Assembly (NCBI GenBank): GCA_022822905.1
Contig: JAJDYE010000004.1
Coordinates: forward strand, 1-64,000
DNA length: 64,000 bases
Direction: 5' to 3'
DNA from: Acidimicrobiia bacterium
GTDB lineage: Bacteria > Actinomycetota > Acidimicrobiia > Acidimicrobiales > Bin134
Under the pieces are notes generated by a model that had not been told where the DNA came from, made no database searches, and saw only the letters and a program-made list of their open reading frames with translations. This document shows positions 27,491 to 36,094 of the stretch, piece after piece; the stretch's first letter is position 1; each line of letters starts with the position of its first letter. The position numbers were made by a program, and so were the translations under genes.

Positions 27491-28459
27491 ATGACCAATC
27501 GCCAGCGCTGGTTCCGCATTGGGTCGTTGGCCGTGGCTGTCGCTCTTGCCCTTTCGATGGCTGGCTCCTCGGCCGGCGGACAGGCCCCCGATGAGCGGGA
27601 TGCCCTGATTGCCCGTCAGCAGGCGCTGATCGACGAGCAGGAGAGACTGATCACCGCCCAAGAGGCGCTGCTCAACGAGTACCGATGCCGGTTCGCCATC
27701 GACACCCAGCTAGTGCCCAACGGCTGCCCTGAACAGGCCCGACCCACACCTACACCCACCGCCACGCCTACCCCGACTGCGTCACCCACAGCCACTCCTA
27801 GCGCCACTGCAACTCCAACCCCGACCGCCACTGCAACACCGACTCCGACCGCTCTGCCTGATCCGACCATCCCCGCAGGCACTACCGAGGAGCAGTGGGA
27901 GCAACTCCGCCAGTGCAATGCCAACGGCAACTACCAGCACGCCAACTCCAACGGAATCCACTTCGGTGCCTACGAGTTCAGACAAACCAGCTGGGACGAC
28001 CTAGCCCGCCGCCACTACCCCCGCCTGGTCGGCGTCAATCCCCGCGACGCCGCCCCCGCCGACCAGGATCGCATGGCCTACGCCCTCTACGAGGAGCGGG
28101 GTTGGGCGCCGTGGCCCAGCTGCGGGCCATCAACCCAGCCAGGAAACAACACCCCGACGGACCCAACTGGATTGCCGCCGAATCCGGCAGGCACCACCCA
28201 AGCCCAGTGGGATCACCTCATCTCGTGCGAGTCGGGCGGCAACTACCGGGCTTACAACCCCGCAGGTCCGTACCTGGGCGCCTTCCAATTCAACCAGTCC
28301 ACTTGGAACGGCGTGGCCGGCCGCCACTATCCCCGTCTGCAAGGGGTTGACCCCCGCGACGCCTCCCCCGCCGACCAGCACCGCATGGCCTACGCCCTCT
28401 ACGAGGAGCGGGGTTGGCAGCCCTGGCCCGCCTGCGGCGCGCCATTCCGGTCGTCCTAA
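27491..28459 (+). CDS. Secreted protein with two Rpf-type transglycosylase domains, first inactive
   Basis: A 322-aa exported protein. A signal peptide (to about residue 30, AGSSAGGQA) is followed by a short coiled coil (RQQALIDEQERLITAQEALL), a Pro/Thr-rich linker (about residues 83-120) and two resuscitation-promoting-factor-like domains (about 135-215 and 236-318). The second has the catalytic Glu in SCESGGNY (E247). In the first it is replaced: QCNANGNY with N143. Rpf enzymes cleave peptidoglycan and wake dormant actinobacteria. The first copy may bind peptidoglycan without cutting. Confidence 0.9.
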   Translation: MTNRQRWFRIGSLAVAVALALSMAGSSAGGQAPDERDALIARQQALIDEQERLITAQEALLNEYRCRFAIDTQLVPNGCPEQARPTPTPTATPTPTASPTATPSATATPTPTATATPTPTALPDPTIPAGTTEEQWEQLRQCNANGNYQHANSNGIHFGAYEFRQTSWDDLARRHYPRLVGVNPRDAAPADQDRMAYALYEERGWAPWPSCGPSTQPGNNTPTDPTGLPPNPAGTTQAQWDHLISCESGGNYRAYNPAGPYLGAFQFNQSTWNGVAGRHYPRLQGVDPRDASPADQHRMAYALYEERGWQPWPACGAPFRSS

Positions 28460-28538
28460 CGGTCGCGCTGCTGGCCTGCTGTGGCACCGCGAGCACCCGA
28501 TACCATCGTCCCGCTCGAACAGTTAAGGGAGACCGCGG

Positions 28539-29486
28539 ATGCGAGGCATGAGAATTGGGGCGATGGCCGCCGAGGGCACCGGCGACCCGCCGGTGCCGGG
28601 GATGAGCGGGCCTCCCGGACTGGATGAGATAACCGAGAACGCTCAGCGGTTCGAGGCGCTGGGGCTGGACACGGCGTGGATCGCCAACATCGAGATCGAC
28701 GCCGTCACCGCATCGGCGGTGGTGGGCACCGCCACGAGCCACATCGAGATCGCTACCGGGGTGACTCCCACCCCCATGCGCCACCCCTTCGCCCTGGCCC
28801 AGCAGGCCGCCACCGCCCAAGCGGCCTGCGACGGGCGGTTCACCCTGGGCATCGGCCTGTGCCACCAGGGGATGGTGGAGAACCTGATGGGTCTGTCCTA
28901 CGCCCGGCCGGCCCGCCAGATGAAGGAGTACCTGGAGATCGCCGGCCCCATGCTGCGAGGCGAGGGCATGAACTACGAGGGCGAGATCTACACCACCCGC
29001 TGGCGGGGCCTGTCGCATGGCCCTCCCACCGAGATCATCGTGGCCGCCATGGGGCCGATCATGTTGGGCCACGCCGGGCGGCTGGCCAGCGGCACCTTCG
29101 TGTGGGCCACAGGGCCCAACACGCTGGCCGACTACGTGGTTCCCACCATCAGCGCCGCGGCCACAGATGCCGGGCGTCCCCAGCCGAGGGTGGCGGCCGG
29201 ATTCCCCATCTCGGTGGTCGACGACGCCAGCGCCGGCTATGAGGCCGCGGCCCGCACCTTTGCCCACTACAAGGACATCCCCTCCTATCGAGGCATGCTG
29301 GACCGAGAGGGAATGCCCGGCGTGGAGGACCTGACCATCACCGGTGACGAGGCCGCGGTGACTGCGCAACTGGAGCGAGTCCGCGACGCCGGCGTCACCG
29401 ACCTGGTGGCCTTCATCTACGACACCGACGACCGATCCCGAGGCCGCACCGAAGCCTTGCTGGGAGAACTGGCCGGCTCAGGCTGA
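28539..29486 (+). CDS. LLM-class (luciferase-like, F420-type) oxidoreductase
   Basis: A 315-aa TIM-barrel protein of the luciferase-like monooxygenase superfamily: FEALGLDTAWIANIE, ATSHIEIATGVTPTPMRHPFALAQQAATAQAACDGRFTLGIG and a C-terminal AAVTAQLERVRDAGVTDLVAFIY. The pattern, in particular the ATG-V and RFTLGIG segments, matches actinobacterial F420-dependent members rather than FMN ones, though the cofactor is inference. GGGAG precedes the ATG. It opens a catabolic-looking cluster and overlaps the small minus-strand gene at its 3' end by 9 nt. Confidence 0.88.
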   Translation: MRGMRIGAMAAEGTGDPPVPGMSGPPGLDEITENAQRFEALGLDTAWIANIEIDAVTASAVVGTATSHIEIATGVTPTPMRHPFALAQQAATAQAACDGRFTLGIGLCHQGMVENLMGLSYARPARQMKEYLEIAGPMLRGEGMNYEGEIYTTRWRGLSHGPPTEIIVAAMGPIMLGHAGRLASGTFVWATGPNTLADYVVPTISAAATDAGRPQPRVAAGFPISVVDDASAGYEAAARTFAHYKDIPSYRGMLDREGMPGVEDLTITGDEAAVTAQLERVRDAGVTDLVAFIYDTDDRSRGRTEALLGELAGSG

Positions 29487-29750
29487 GCTGAGCAGGGCGA
29501 TATAGGGCTCGGGGTTGCCGATCCAGCGCAGGGCCCGCAGCTCTTGGGCGCCGCGCTCTCCGGCCAGCACCTCATGGAGCTCATCTAAGGGCGCTTCGAG
29601 CGTGGCCGCCGGCGGCATCCGGTCGGCCACCCCCACGATCCGGGTCTCGTCGCCGAACCGCAGCACCAGGCCGCGCAACCCGGCGTCCACGATGCGCCGC
29701 CCCAGTTCGGCGGCCAGCGCTTCGAACTCCGGGCCTGCCGTAGCGGTCAA
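29478..29750 (-). CDS. Small conserved-looking protein after the amidohydrolase
   Basis: A 90-aa frame opened by TTG 29750, whose bases overlap the TGA of the amidohydrolase gene (TTGA), a usual coupling arrangement. The product (TATAGPEFEALAAELGRRIVDAG..., ending GNPEPYIALLSSA) is a mixed alpha/beta sequence without signal or membrane segments. I do not recognise a family. The frame is open far upstream through the amidohydrolase in a shadow frame, so the start is inferred from the overlap. Confidence 0.5.
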   Translation of the reverse strand: MTATAGPEFEALAAELGRRIVDAGLRGLVLRFGDETRIVGVADRMPPAATLEAPLDELHEVLAGERGAQELRALRWIGNPEPYIALLSSA

Positions 29751-30988
29751 ACCGCTGCTCGGTCCCGCAGCTCGGCTGCGGTTGGGATATCCAAGCCCAG
29801 CATCCGGATGGCATTGTCCCGGCAGATGGCGTCCACCTCGGGCTGGGTCAGGTGCGCCATCTGCGAGGCCAGCAGCTCCTTGGAGTGCGGCCAAGTGGAG
29901 TCGGAGTGGGGGTAGTCGGTCTCGGTGGTGATGGTCTCCAGTCCGATGGCGTCGATGTTGGCCAGACCCACCTTGTCGTCGAAGAAGCACACGAACACGT
30001 GATCCCGGTAGTAGGTGGACGGCGGCTCGGGCACCTTGTCGGCCACCCCGCCCCAGGCGGCGTTCTCCTTCCACACCACGTCCACCCGGTCCAAGATGTA
30101 CGGCAGCCAGCCCATCTGCCCTTCGGAGTAGGCCACTTTGAGGCCGCCGAAGCGTACGAACACGCCCGACATCAGGAAGTCCACCAATGAGTAGGTGGCG
30201 TTGGAGTGGACTAGCGCCGAGCCCACCGCGCCGGGGGCATCGGGCGAGGTGGACACCATTTTCGAGGACGACCCGATGTGCATGCACACCACGGTGGCCG
30301 TCTCCTCGCAGGCCGCGAAGAACGGGTCCCAATACCCGGAGTGGATCGACGGCAAGCCCAGGTTGGGCGGGATCTCCGAGAAGCACACCGCCCGCACCCC
30401 CCGCTCGGCGTTGCGCCGAACCTCGGCCGCGGCCAACTGCACGTCCCACAACGGGATGAGGCACAGCGGAATCAGCCGCCCATCGGAGGGGCCGCACCAC
30501 TCCTCCACCATCCAGTCGTTGTAGGCCTGCACGCACAAAAGGGCCAGATCCATGTCGGAGGCTTCGGCGAAGGCCTGACCGCAGAATCGGGGGAACGACG
30601 GGAAGCACAGCGAGGCCTCCACATGGCCGATGTCCATGTCGGTCAGCCGGGGCGCCACCTGCCAGGCGCCGGGTTGCATCTCCTCGAAGGTGATGCCCAC
30701 CATCTGGAGCTCGTCGCGGGGGAAGGTCACCGCCGAATGGGTGCGGACCATCGGATAGTGGAGGTCCTCGTAGTACCAGTACGAGGTGGGCCGGCCCACG
30801 CCCTCGGTCCACGAGAAGACTCCCCCCACGTAGGAGATCTCGCACGGGGCGGTCACCACCCGGGGGCCGATGTCGGCATAGCGGGCCGGCAGCCGGGACT
30901 GCCACACATGAGGCGGCTCGATTACGTGGTCGTCTACCGAGATGATGGGGGGAATCTCGATCCCCGACTCGGCAGCCGACGCAGCCAT
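29747..30988 (-). CDS. Amidohydrolase-2 family protein
   Basis: A 413-aa metal-dependent hydrolase/decarboxylase of the amidohydrolase_2 TIM-barrel family. The N-terminal metal motif appears as SVDDHVIEPPHVWQSRLP (D-H in place of D-x-H, common in this clade), an internal His in VCMHIGSSS and the C-terminal Asp/His in ETDYPHSDSTWP. Related enzymes decarboxylate aromatic acids or hydrolyse cyclic intermediates. Its ATG overlaps the P450 stop by one nt (TAATG). A paralogue with the same motifs is encoded at 34284-35504. Confidence 0.88.
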   Translation of the reverse strand: MAASAAESGIEIPPIISVDDHVIEPPHVWQSRLPARYADIGPRVVTAPCEISYVGGVFSWTEGVGRPTSYWYYEDLHYPMVRTHSAVTFPRDELQMVGITFEEMQPGAWQVAPRLTDMDIGHVEASLCFPSFPRFCGQAFAEASDMDLALLCVQAYNDWMVEEWCGPSDGRLIPLCLIPLWDVQLAAAEVRRNAERGVRAVCFSEIPPNLGLPSIHSGYWDPFFAACEETATVVCMHIGSSSKMVSTSPDAPGAVGSALVHSNATYSLVDFLMSGVFVRFGGLKVAYSEGQMGWLPYILDRVDVVWKENAAWGGVADKVPEPPSTYYRDHVFVCFFDDKVGLANIDAIGLETITTETDYPHSDSTWPHSKELLASQMAHLTQPEVDAICRDNAIRMLGLDIPTAAELRDRAAV

Positions 30989-32223
30989 TACTGCACCGTG
31001 ATGGGGAACATTCCCAAAGCGCCGTCGCCCTCGGGCTCGCTCTGGGTGAACTCCACGTTCAGCCCCTCCAGGCCCCGGGTGAACGCCCCAGGACGGTAGC
31101 GGGGAGCATAGAAGGGCTCCAGCCTCATGTCGGGCAACCGCCGGGTGAGCTCCTCGAACATGACCTTGAGCTGAAGCCGGGCCAACGACGCTCCCAAACA
31201 GAAGTGGGTGCCGAAACCGAAGGAGAGGTGGCTGCGGGCGTCGCGGCGCACATCCAGCGCCTCGGGGTTCTCAAACGCCTCGGGGTCGCGGTTGGCCGAG
31301 GCGTACATCAACAGCACCTGATCGCCCTCGTTGAGGGTCTTGCCGTGAAGCTCGTGGGTGGCCGTCACCGTGCGGCGCATGTTCAAGATGGGCGACACGA
31401 AGCGGATGAACTCCTCCACCGCGGTCTCGCCGATCACCTCGGGCTCATCGATGAGGATCTGGCGCTGGTCGGGACTCTCCATCAGCGCCAAACACGTGGT
31501 GCCGATCACCGTACGGGTGGTCTCGGCTCCGCCGTCGAGCACGAGGAGCACCTCGTGCATGATGTCGTCGTCGCTCAGCGGCTGGCCGTCCAGCTCTTTG
31601 TGGCACCACATGGAGATGAGGTCGTCTTGGGGATCGGCCTTGCGCTTCTGCACCAGCTCGTAGGTGGTGCCAGCCCACTCCTCGATGGCACGGTCTCCCT
31701 GCACGGTGTGGTAGCCCGGTCCGCCTCCGCCCTGCATGGTGGCCTCCGACCAGTGCATTACCCGGGGCCACATCTCGGCGGGATAGCCCAGCCGCTCGCC
31801 GATCATGTAGGCCGGCAGCGGTGCGGCCAGGTCGTACACCACGTCGCACCATCCCCGGGGGGCCACCCGGTCGATCAGCTCGGTTACCACCGCCCGGATC
31901 TTGTCTTCCTGCTTGCGGACCGCTCGGGGGGTGAATTCCCGGGCCACCAGCATCCGCTGGCGCTGGTGGTCGGGGTCGTCCATGTTGATCATGGAGTCCG
32001 ACATCTCGATCTTGGGCCGGCTGCCCGAGGCCGAGCTGTACAGATCGGTGTCCTTCTCTACCGCCAGCAGGTCGGCATGGCGGGAGACGCCCCAGATCTC
32101 GTTCTTCTCGTCCCAGTACACCGGGTCGTTCTCCCGCAGCCATTCATAGACCGGGAAGGGATCTTGGGCGTACATGTACCCGTCTAGCAGATCAACGGGC
32201 TGGGTCACCTCAGCAGTCGCCAT
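30988..32223 (-). CDS. Cytochrome P450
   Basis: A 411-aa soluble P450. I-helix DGGAETTRTVIG, K-helix ExxR in AVEEFIRFVSP, and heme loop SFGFGTHFCLGASLARLQLK are all present. It resembles CYP125/CYP124-like actinobacterial enzymes in the loop, but substrate is not predicted. ATG 32223 is preferred to the longer frame; it has TACCAT 8 nt upstream, a leaderless layout. Downstream genes are an amidohydrolase and a small protein, so oxidation followed by ring or amide hydrolysis is plausible. Confidence 0.92.
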   Translation of the reverse strand: MATAEVTQPVDLLDGYMYAQDPFPVYEWLRENDPVYWDEKNEIWGVSRHADLLAVEKDTDLYSSASGSRPKIEMSDSMINMDDPDHQRQRMLVAREFTPRAVRKQEDKIRAVVTELIDRVAPRGWCDVVYDLAAPLPAYMIGERLGYPAEMWPRVMHWSEATMQGGGGPGYHTVQGDRAIEEWAGTTYELVQKRKADPQDDLISMWCHKELDGQPLSDDDIMHEVLLVLDGGAETTRTVIGTTCLALMESPDQRQILIDEPEVIGETAVEEFIRFVSPILNMRRTVTATHELHGKTLNEGDQVLLMYASANRDPEAFENPEALDVRRDARSHLSFGFGTHFCLGASLARLQLKVMFEELTRRLPDMRLEPFYAPRYRPGAFTRGLEGLNVEFTQSEPEGDGALGMFPITVQ

Positions 32224-32252
32224 AAGCGGCGATGGTAGTGGGCGCGCTCCGG

Positions 32253-32837
32253 TCAGTCGGAAGCGAGGTTCTCGGCGGCGAACTCCCAGTTGATCAGGTG
32301 GTCCAAGAACGCCTCCACATAAGCGGCCCGGGCGTTCTGGTAGTCGAGGTAGTAGGCGTGCTCCCACACGTCCACCACCAGCAGAGCCCGGCGATCTTCC
32401 AGCAGGGGCAGATCGGCGTTGGAGGTCTGCACGATGTCGAGCCTGCCGTTGTCGGCTACCAGCCAGGTCCAGCCGGAGCCGAACAACCCCACGGCCGCAT
32501 CGGCGAACCGGCGGCGGAACTCGTCGGTGGAGCCGAATGACTCCTCAATGGCCGCCCGAACGGGCCCCGAAGGAGCCCCACCCCCGTCTGGGCTCATCGA
32601 ATGCCAGTAGAAGGTGTGGTTCCAAATCTGGGCTGCGTTGTTGAAGATCGCACCCTCGGCCCCCAAAACCACCTTCTCGAGTTCGGCGCCCTCCCACTGG
32701 GTGCCGCTGGTCAGGCGGTTCAGGTTGGCCACATAGCCGGCGTGGTGCCGCTCATAGTGGAAGCTCACGGTCTCGGCGCTCACATACGGTTCGAGCGCGC
32801 TTTGCGGGTATGGAAGGGGAGGAAGCTCAAACGCCAT
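32253..32837 (-). CDS. sodB: Superoxide dismutase, iron type
   Basis: A 194-aa Fe/Mn superoxide dismutase. Metal ligands are H27 (VSFHYERHH), H74 (WNHTFYWH), D156 and H160 (VVDVWEHAYYLDYQN). Gln at position 70 in NNAAQIWNH, with Gly in the C-terminal GLFGSGWTW loop, points to iron rather than manganese. No signal peptide, so cytoplasmic. Its ATG lies within the 3' end of the amidohydrolase gene (11 nt overlap). It may protect the oxidative enzymes around it. Confidence 0.94.
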   Translation of the reverse strand: MAFELPPLPYPQSALEPYVSAETVSFHYERHHAGYVANLNRLTSGTQWEGAELEKVVLGAEGAIFNNAAQIWNHTFYWHSMSPDGGGAPSGPVRAAIEESFGSTDEFRRRFADAAVGLFGSGWTWLVADNGRLDIVQTSNADLPLLEDRRALLVVDVWEHAYYLDYQNARAAYVEAFLDHLINWEFAAENLASD

Positions 32838-34236
32838 AACGGGCTATTACGGTACCGGCAAAAAAATCGGGATTGATAGCCGTATACATCCGATACGGGT
32901 TGTCGAACACAAACGCCCGGAAATCGGCGTCGGTGATCAGCCCCTCTTCCACCAGACCGTGGGCCTCCTCCATAATCGAGCTGACATCGGTCACGTCCCA
33001 GTGGCCGATGTCGGAGGAGAAAACCGCGTTGAGCTTCACACCGCAGGGGTTGGCCGGGCCGAAGGCCACATTCACCCCCCGGTCGTCGGCTTCGCACCCG
33101 AAGTAGAGAGAAGACGCGAACGACTGAGCGATTTCCTCGTCGGAGCCCACTCCCAGTCGGGTCCACTCGTCGGGCTCTTCAGGCGTTCCCCCGTGGATGG
33201 GCATGCCGTGGGCATATGAGGCCAGGTCGTCACCGAGGATCTCCCGGAAATCCCCGCCGTAGCGCTCGAAGTACCGGCCCAGCTCATCGAGGTCGAGCAG
33301 AGCGGGGTCGAAGTTGCGCTGGATGGCCTCCCAGCTGCGCTTCTCCCAGTGCTCGATGATGTCGCACAACAGCTGGGTGCCCCACGACACGCCGCACTCC
33401 AAGAACACGAACGGCAGCTCGGGAATGCGCCGGGTGACCCCGCCCAAGAACAAGGCCTTGCACAGCTCATACATAAGGGCTTGGAACTGGCCGATGTGAT
33501 TGGCGGTATAGCTGGACACGAAGGTGTGGATGCCGGGGCGGAAGGCCAAGCCGCCGTGGAAGGTGGCGGCAAAGCCGAGCTCTACGCAGCGGCGCCACAC
33601 CGGGTCGTAGTCGTAGGCCGAGTCGAGGCCATAGCAGTCGAACCAGTGGTGCTGGCCGGGCCACAGCCACCCCGACCGGGTCTGCTGGTCGGGCTCGTCG
33701 ATGGGCCGCATCACTCCCTCGGCGAACACCACCACCTTCAGGCCCAGCGCAGCGCAGTGCTCCAGCTCGGCAATGGCCTCGTCGGGGGTGTGGGCGGGGA
33801 TGATCCCGGCCATAGCCATGCGATCGGAGTAGGGGTTGTAGACGTCGGCGTAGAACTCGTTGAAGGCCCGGCACAGGCCGGTGCGGTAGCCGGTGTCTTC
33901 CACCGCGCAGCTGGTGAGGGTGTTGGTGGGGTACAGCACCGAATAGTCGATGCCCACCTCGGGCAGACGCTCATAGAGCAGGGCGGGAAGCATGGCGGTG
34001 GCCCGGTCCAGCACATTGGCGGTGTGGGTGCCCCACCAAGCCCCCTGCGGCGAGCGGTTTCGGCGGCGCTCATCAAGGCTGCGGGCCTTCTGCGAGTTGC
34101 GCATGGGAAGACCCTCCGACAGGTATCGCCCATACAAATCGGCCCCCAGCACTCGCTCCAGGTGGGGCTGTTGGGCCGCAGTTATCTCCAGCACATGGCC
34201 ATCGGCATCGATCACCGGGTGGCCGAACCGGCTCAC
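32827..34236 (-). CDS. Amidohydrolase-2 family protein (long form)
   Basis: A 469-aa amidohydrolase-like protein: N-terminal VIDADGHVLEI (D-x-D-G-H metal motif), ATFHGGLAFRPG with an internal His, FVFLECGVSWG, and AVFSSDIGHWDVTD near the C-terminus in the position of the usual DxxH. It is longer than its two neighbours and only distantly similar. GTG 34236 is the start; I see no hexamer or strong Shine-Dalgarno. Likely metal-dependent decarboxylase or hydrolase. Confidence 0.83.
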   Translation of the reverse strand: MSRFGHPVIDADGHVLEITAAQQPHLERVLGADLYGRYLSEGLPMRNSQKARSLDERRRNRSPQGAWWGTHTANVLDRATAMLPALLYERLPEVGIDYSVLYPTNTLTSCAVEDTGYRTGLCRAFNEFYADVYNPYSDRMAMAGIIPAHTPDEAIAELEHCAALGLKVVVFAEGVMRPIDEPDQQTRSGWLWPGQHHWFDCYGLDSAYDYDPVWRRCVELGFAATFHGGLAFRPGIHTFVSSYTANHIGQFQALMYELCKALFLGGVTRRIPELPFVFLECGVSWGTQLLCDIIEHWEKRSWEAIQRNFDPALLDLDELGRYFERYGGDFREILGDDLASYAHGMPIHGGTPEEPDEWTRLGVGSDEEIAQSFASSLYFGCEADDRGVNVAFGPANPCGVKLNAVFSSDIGHWDVTDVSSIMEEAHGLVEEGLITDADFRAFVFDNPYRMYTAINPDFFAGTVIARYGV

Positions 34237-34283
34237 CGCAGTCTCCGCGTCACGTCAAGCAGTGAGCTGGAGCCGAATCCGAG

Positions 34284-35504
34284 CTACGGAAGGCAGACGT
34301 CGGGCAGCGGGTGGCGGAACAGGCGAGCCGCGTTCTCATGGGTGAGCTTGCGGATCACGTCGTCGCTCAAATGCCCCAGCTTCGACTCCAGAGTGTCCTG
34401 GCAATTGGGCCATGTGGAGTCGGCGTGGGGGTAGTCGGTTTCCACCATGGTGTGGTCGAGGTTCATCGCGATCACCGCGTCGATGGAAGACGGGTCGTTG
34501 ATGGTGCAGTAGTAGAAGTTGCGCATCAGTACTTCGTGGGGGCCGATGTCGGTGCCGCCGGGCCACAAGCTTCGACCGTGGCCGGAGATCTCGATCTGGT
34601 GCTTGAGCCGGTCGTACATGATGGGCACCCAGCCGCATCCTCCCTCCGACATGGCGATCTTGATGTTGGGATAGCGCACCGGGATTCCCGACCACACCCA
34701 GTCGGCCGCGGCCGCATAGGCGTGCATCTGGAACATGGTGGCCCCAACACCAATGGGCGGTCCACCGGGGTCTGTGGGCATGACGTGTCCCGACGACGCC
34801 ACATGCAGGCAGATCACGGTGTCGGTCTCCTCGCACGCCCTCCACACCGGCTCCCACCATTCGCTGTGGATGGACGGCAGATCGATGTTGTGGGGAATCT
34901 CCGGCAGCGTGACGGCCACGAAACCCCGCTCGGCGTTGCGGCGGATCTCGGCGGCGGCCAGATCGGCATCCTTCAGCCAGGTGATGCCCATGGGGATGAT
35001 GCGCTCCGGATAGGAGCCCCACCACTCCTCATAGATCCAGTCGTTGAACGCCCGGGTCACCGCCAAGCCCAGCTCGGGATCGGAGCAGTCGGAGTACACC
35101 CGGCCACAGAAGCCGGTGATCTGGCTGGGGAAGCAGATCGACGCCCAGATGCCTCCCAGGTCCATGTCGTGGATGCGGGCCTTGATATCCCAGGAGCCCC
35201 GGCGCATGTCGGAGAAGCGGGCCGGCTCCATGGTGAAGTCATTGCGGTCGGCCCGTCCCACCAGGGCGTTCAGGCCGAGCTGGGCGTAGATCTCGCCGTC
35301 GAATTCCCAGTGCTGGCCCCCGTCACCGCTCTCGACCACCTTCGGCGCCCGATCGGCGAACCGGGCCGGCACCCGGCCCTCGAACAGCCAGGGAGGCTCC
35401 ACAAGGTGGTCGTCAACCGAAATGAGCGTGTAGCGGATGCGCTGGGGCTCGGGGTCGGGAAGCAGCAGATCACTGGGCTTCTCGTGGATATCGACGATGG
35501 TCAT
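34284..35504 (-). CDS. Amidohydrolase-2 family protein
   Basis: A 406-aa paralogue of the protein at 29747-30988, sharing ISVDDHLVEPPWLFEGRVPARFADRAP, AFNDWIYEEWWGSYPERIIPMG, the internal VICLHVASSG and the metal motif VETDYPHADSTWPNC. The conserved pairs suggest the same chemistry on a related substrate. ATG 35504 is preceded by TAGGCT 6 nt upstream (leaderless). Its stop is 47 nt from the start of the long amidohydrolase, so the minus-strand cluster 35504-29478 may be one or two transcripts. Confidence 0.88.
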   Translation of the reverse strand: MTIVDIHEKPSDLLLPDPEPQRIRYTLISVDDHLVEPPWLFEGRVPARFADRAPKVVESGDGGQHWEFDGEIYAQLGLNALVGRADRNDFTMEPARFSDMRRGSWDIKARIHDMDLGGIWASICFPSQITGFCGRVYSDCSDPELGLAVTRAFNDWIYEEWWGSYPERIIPMGITWLKDADLAAAEIRRNAERGFVAVTLPEIPHNIDLPSIHSEWWEPVWRACEETDTVICLHVASSGHVMPTDPGGPPIGVGATMFQMHAYAAAADWVWSGIPVRYPNIKIAMSEGGCGWVPIMYDRLKHQIEISGHGRSLWPGGTDIGPHEVLMRNFYYCTINDPSSIDAVIAMNLDHTMVETDYPHADSTWPNCQDTLESKLGHLSDDVIRKLTHENAARLFRHPLPDVCLP

Positions 35505-35585
35505 GGTCGAAGCCTACGGTCCTAGAAGCGACCGGCGCTAGAAGCCAGCCCCTCAATGCCTGGATTTCGCGCCAGTAGCCCCGGC

Positions 35586-35960
35586 TCAGTCCAAGCCAGC
35601 CGCCCGGAACGCCCGGCTAAGCAACGGTGGGACCTCCCCCACCGCAGCCTCCTCCATCTCCTCCTCATCGACTTCCTCCATAGTGGGAAGCCGGAGGGGG
35701 CCAGAAGAGTCCGACGAGCCGGACGCGCCGTCGCCGACCAGCACCAGTTCGGGCTCCGTGGCAGGGGAGCGCGAATCTGCCAGAGTCCATCCCAGCGGAA
35801 CCACCACTGCATCAGCATGAACCCGACACAGCGGCACGCCGCCAATGCCACGCTCCTCGTGGATGTCCACCAGGTGGGCCGCCAGCTCCCGGGCGCCGAT
35901 CAACAGAATCGCCGAAGCGCGTTTGCCGCATGAGACACGAGCGCAGAACTTCACCGACAT
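35586..35960 (-). CDS. DUF3499 family protein
   Basis: A 124-aa protein with the actinobacterial DUF3499 pattern: FCARVSCGKRASAILLI at the start (paired Cys), then PLCRVHADAVVVPLGWTLAD, where C and H probably complete a small metal site. The tail is acidic (EEVDEEEMEEAA). In many actinobacteria this gene sits near phosphomannomutase genes; here a phosphohexomutase is 2 kb away. Function unknown. ATG 35960 has TATTTT 6 nt upstream, so it looks leaderless. It diverges from the M29/NicX-like gene. Confidence 0.8.
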   Translation of the reverse strand: MSVKFCARVSCGKRASAILLIGARELAAHLVDIHEERGIGGVPLCRVHADAVVVPLGWTLADSRSPATEPELVLVGDGASGSSDSSGPLRLPTMEEVDEEEMEEAAVGEVPPLLSRAFRAAGLD

Positions 35961-36094
35961 ACTCAGAAAATAGCCTCGGAGAAGTCACAAATAACGGATA
36001 CCCCGGTTGCACCATCTTGTGGAACCGCAGTAGATAGGTTGGGAATGGAATCAGGTAATGGGCGAGCCGATGGAATCCGGAGATAGGTGAAGGA

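Noticed and set aside
27741-27860. Short tandem repeats resembling a CRISPR or minisatellite
   Set aside because: They encode the Pro/Thr linker of the Rpf protein; there are no spacers.
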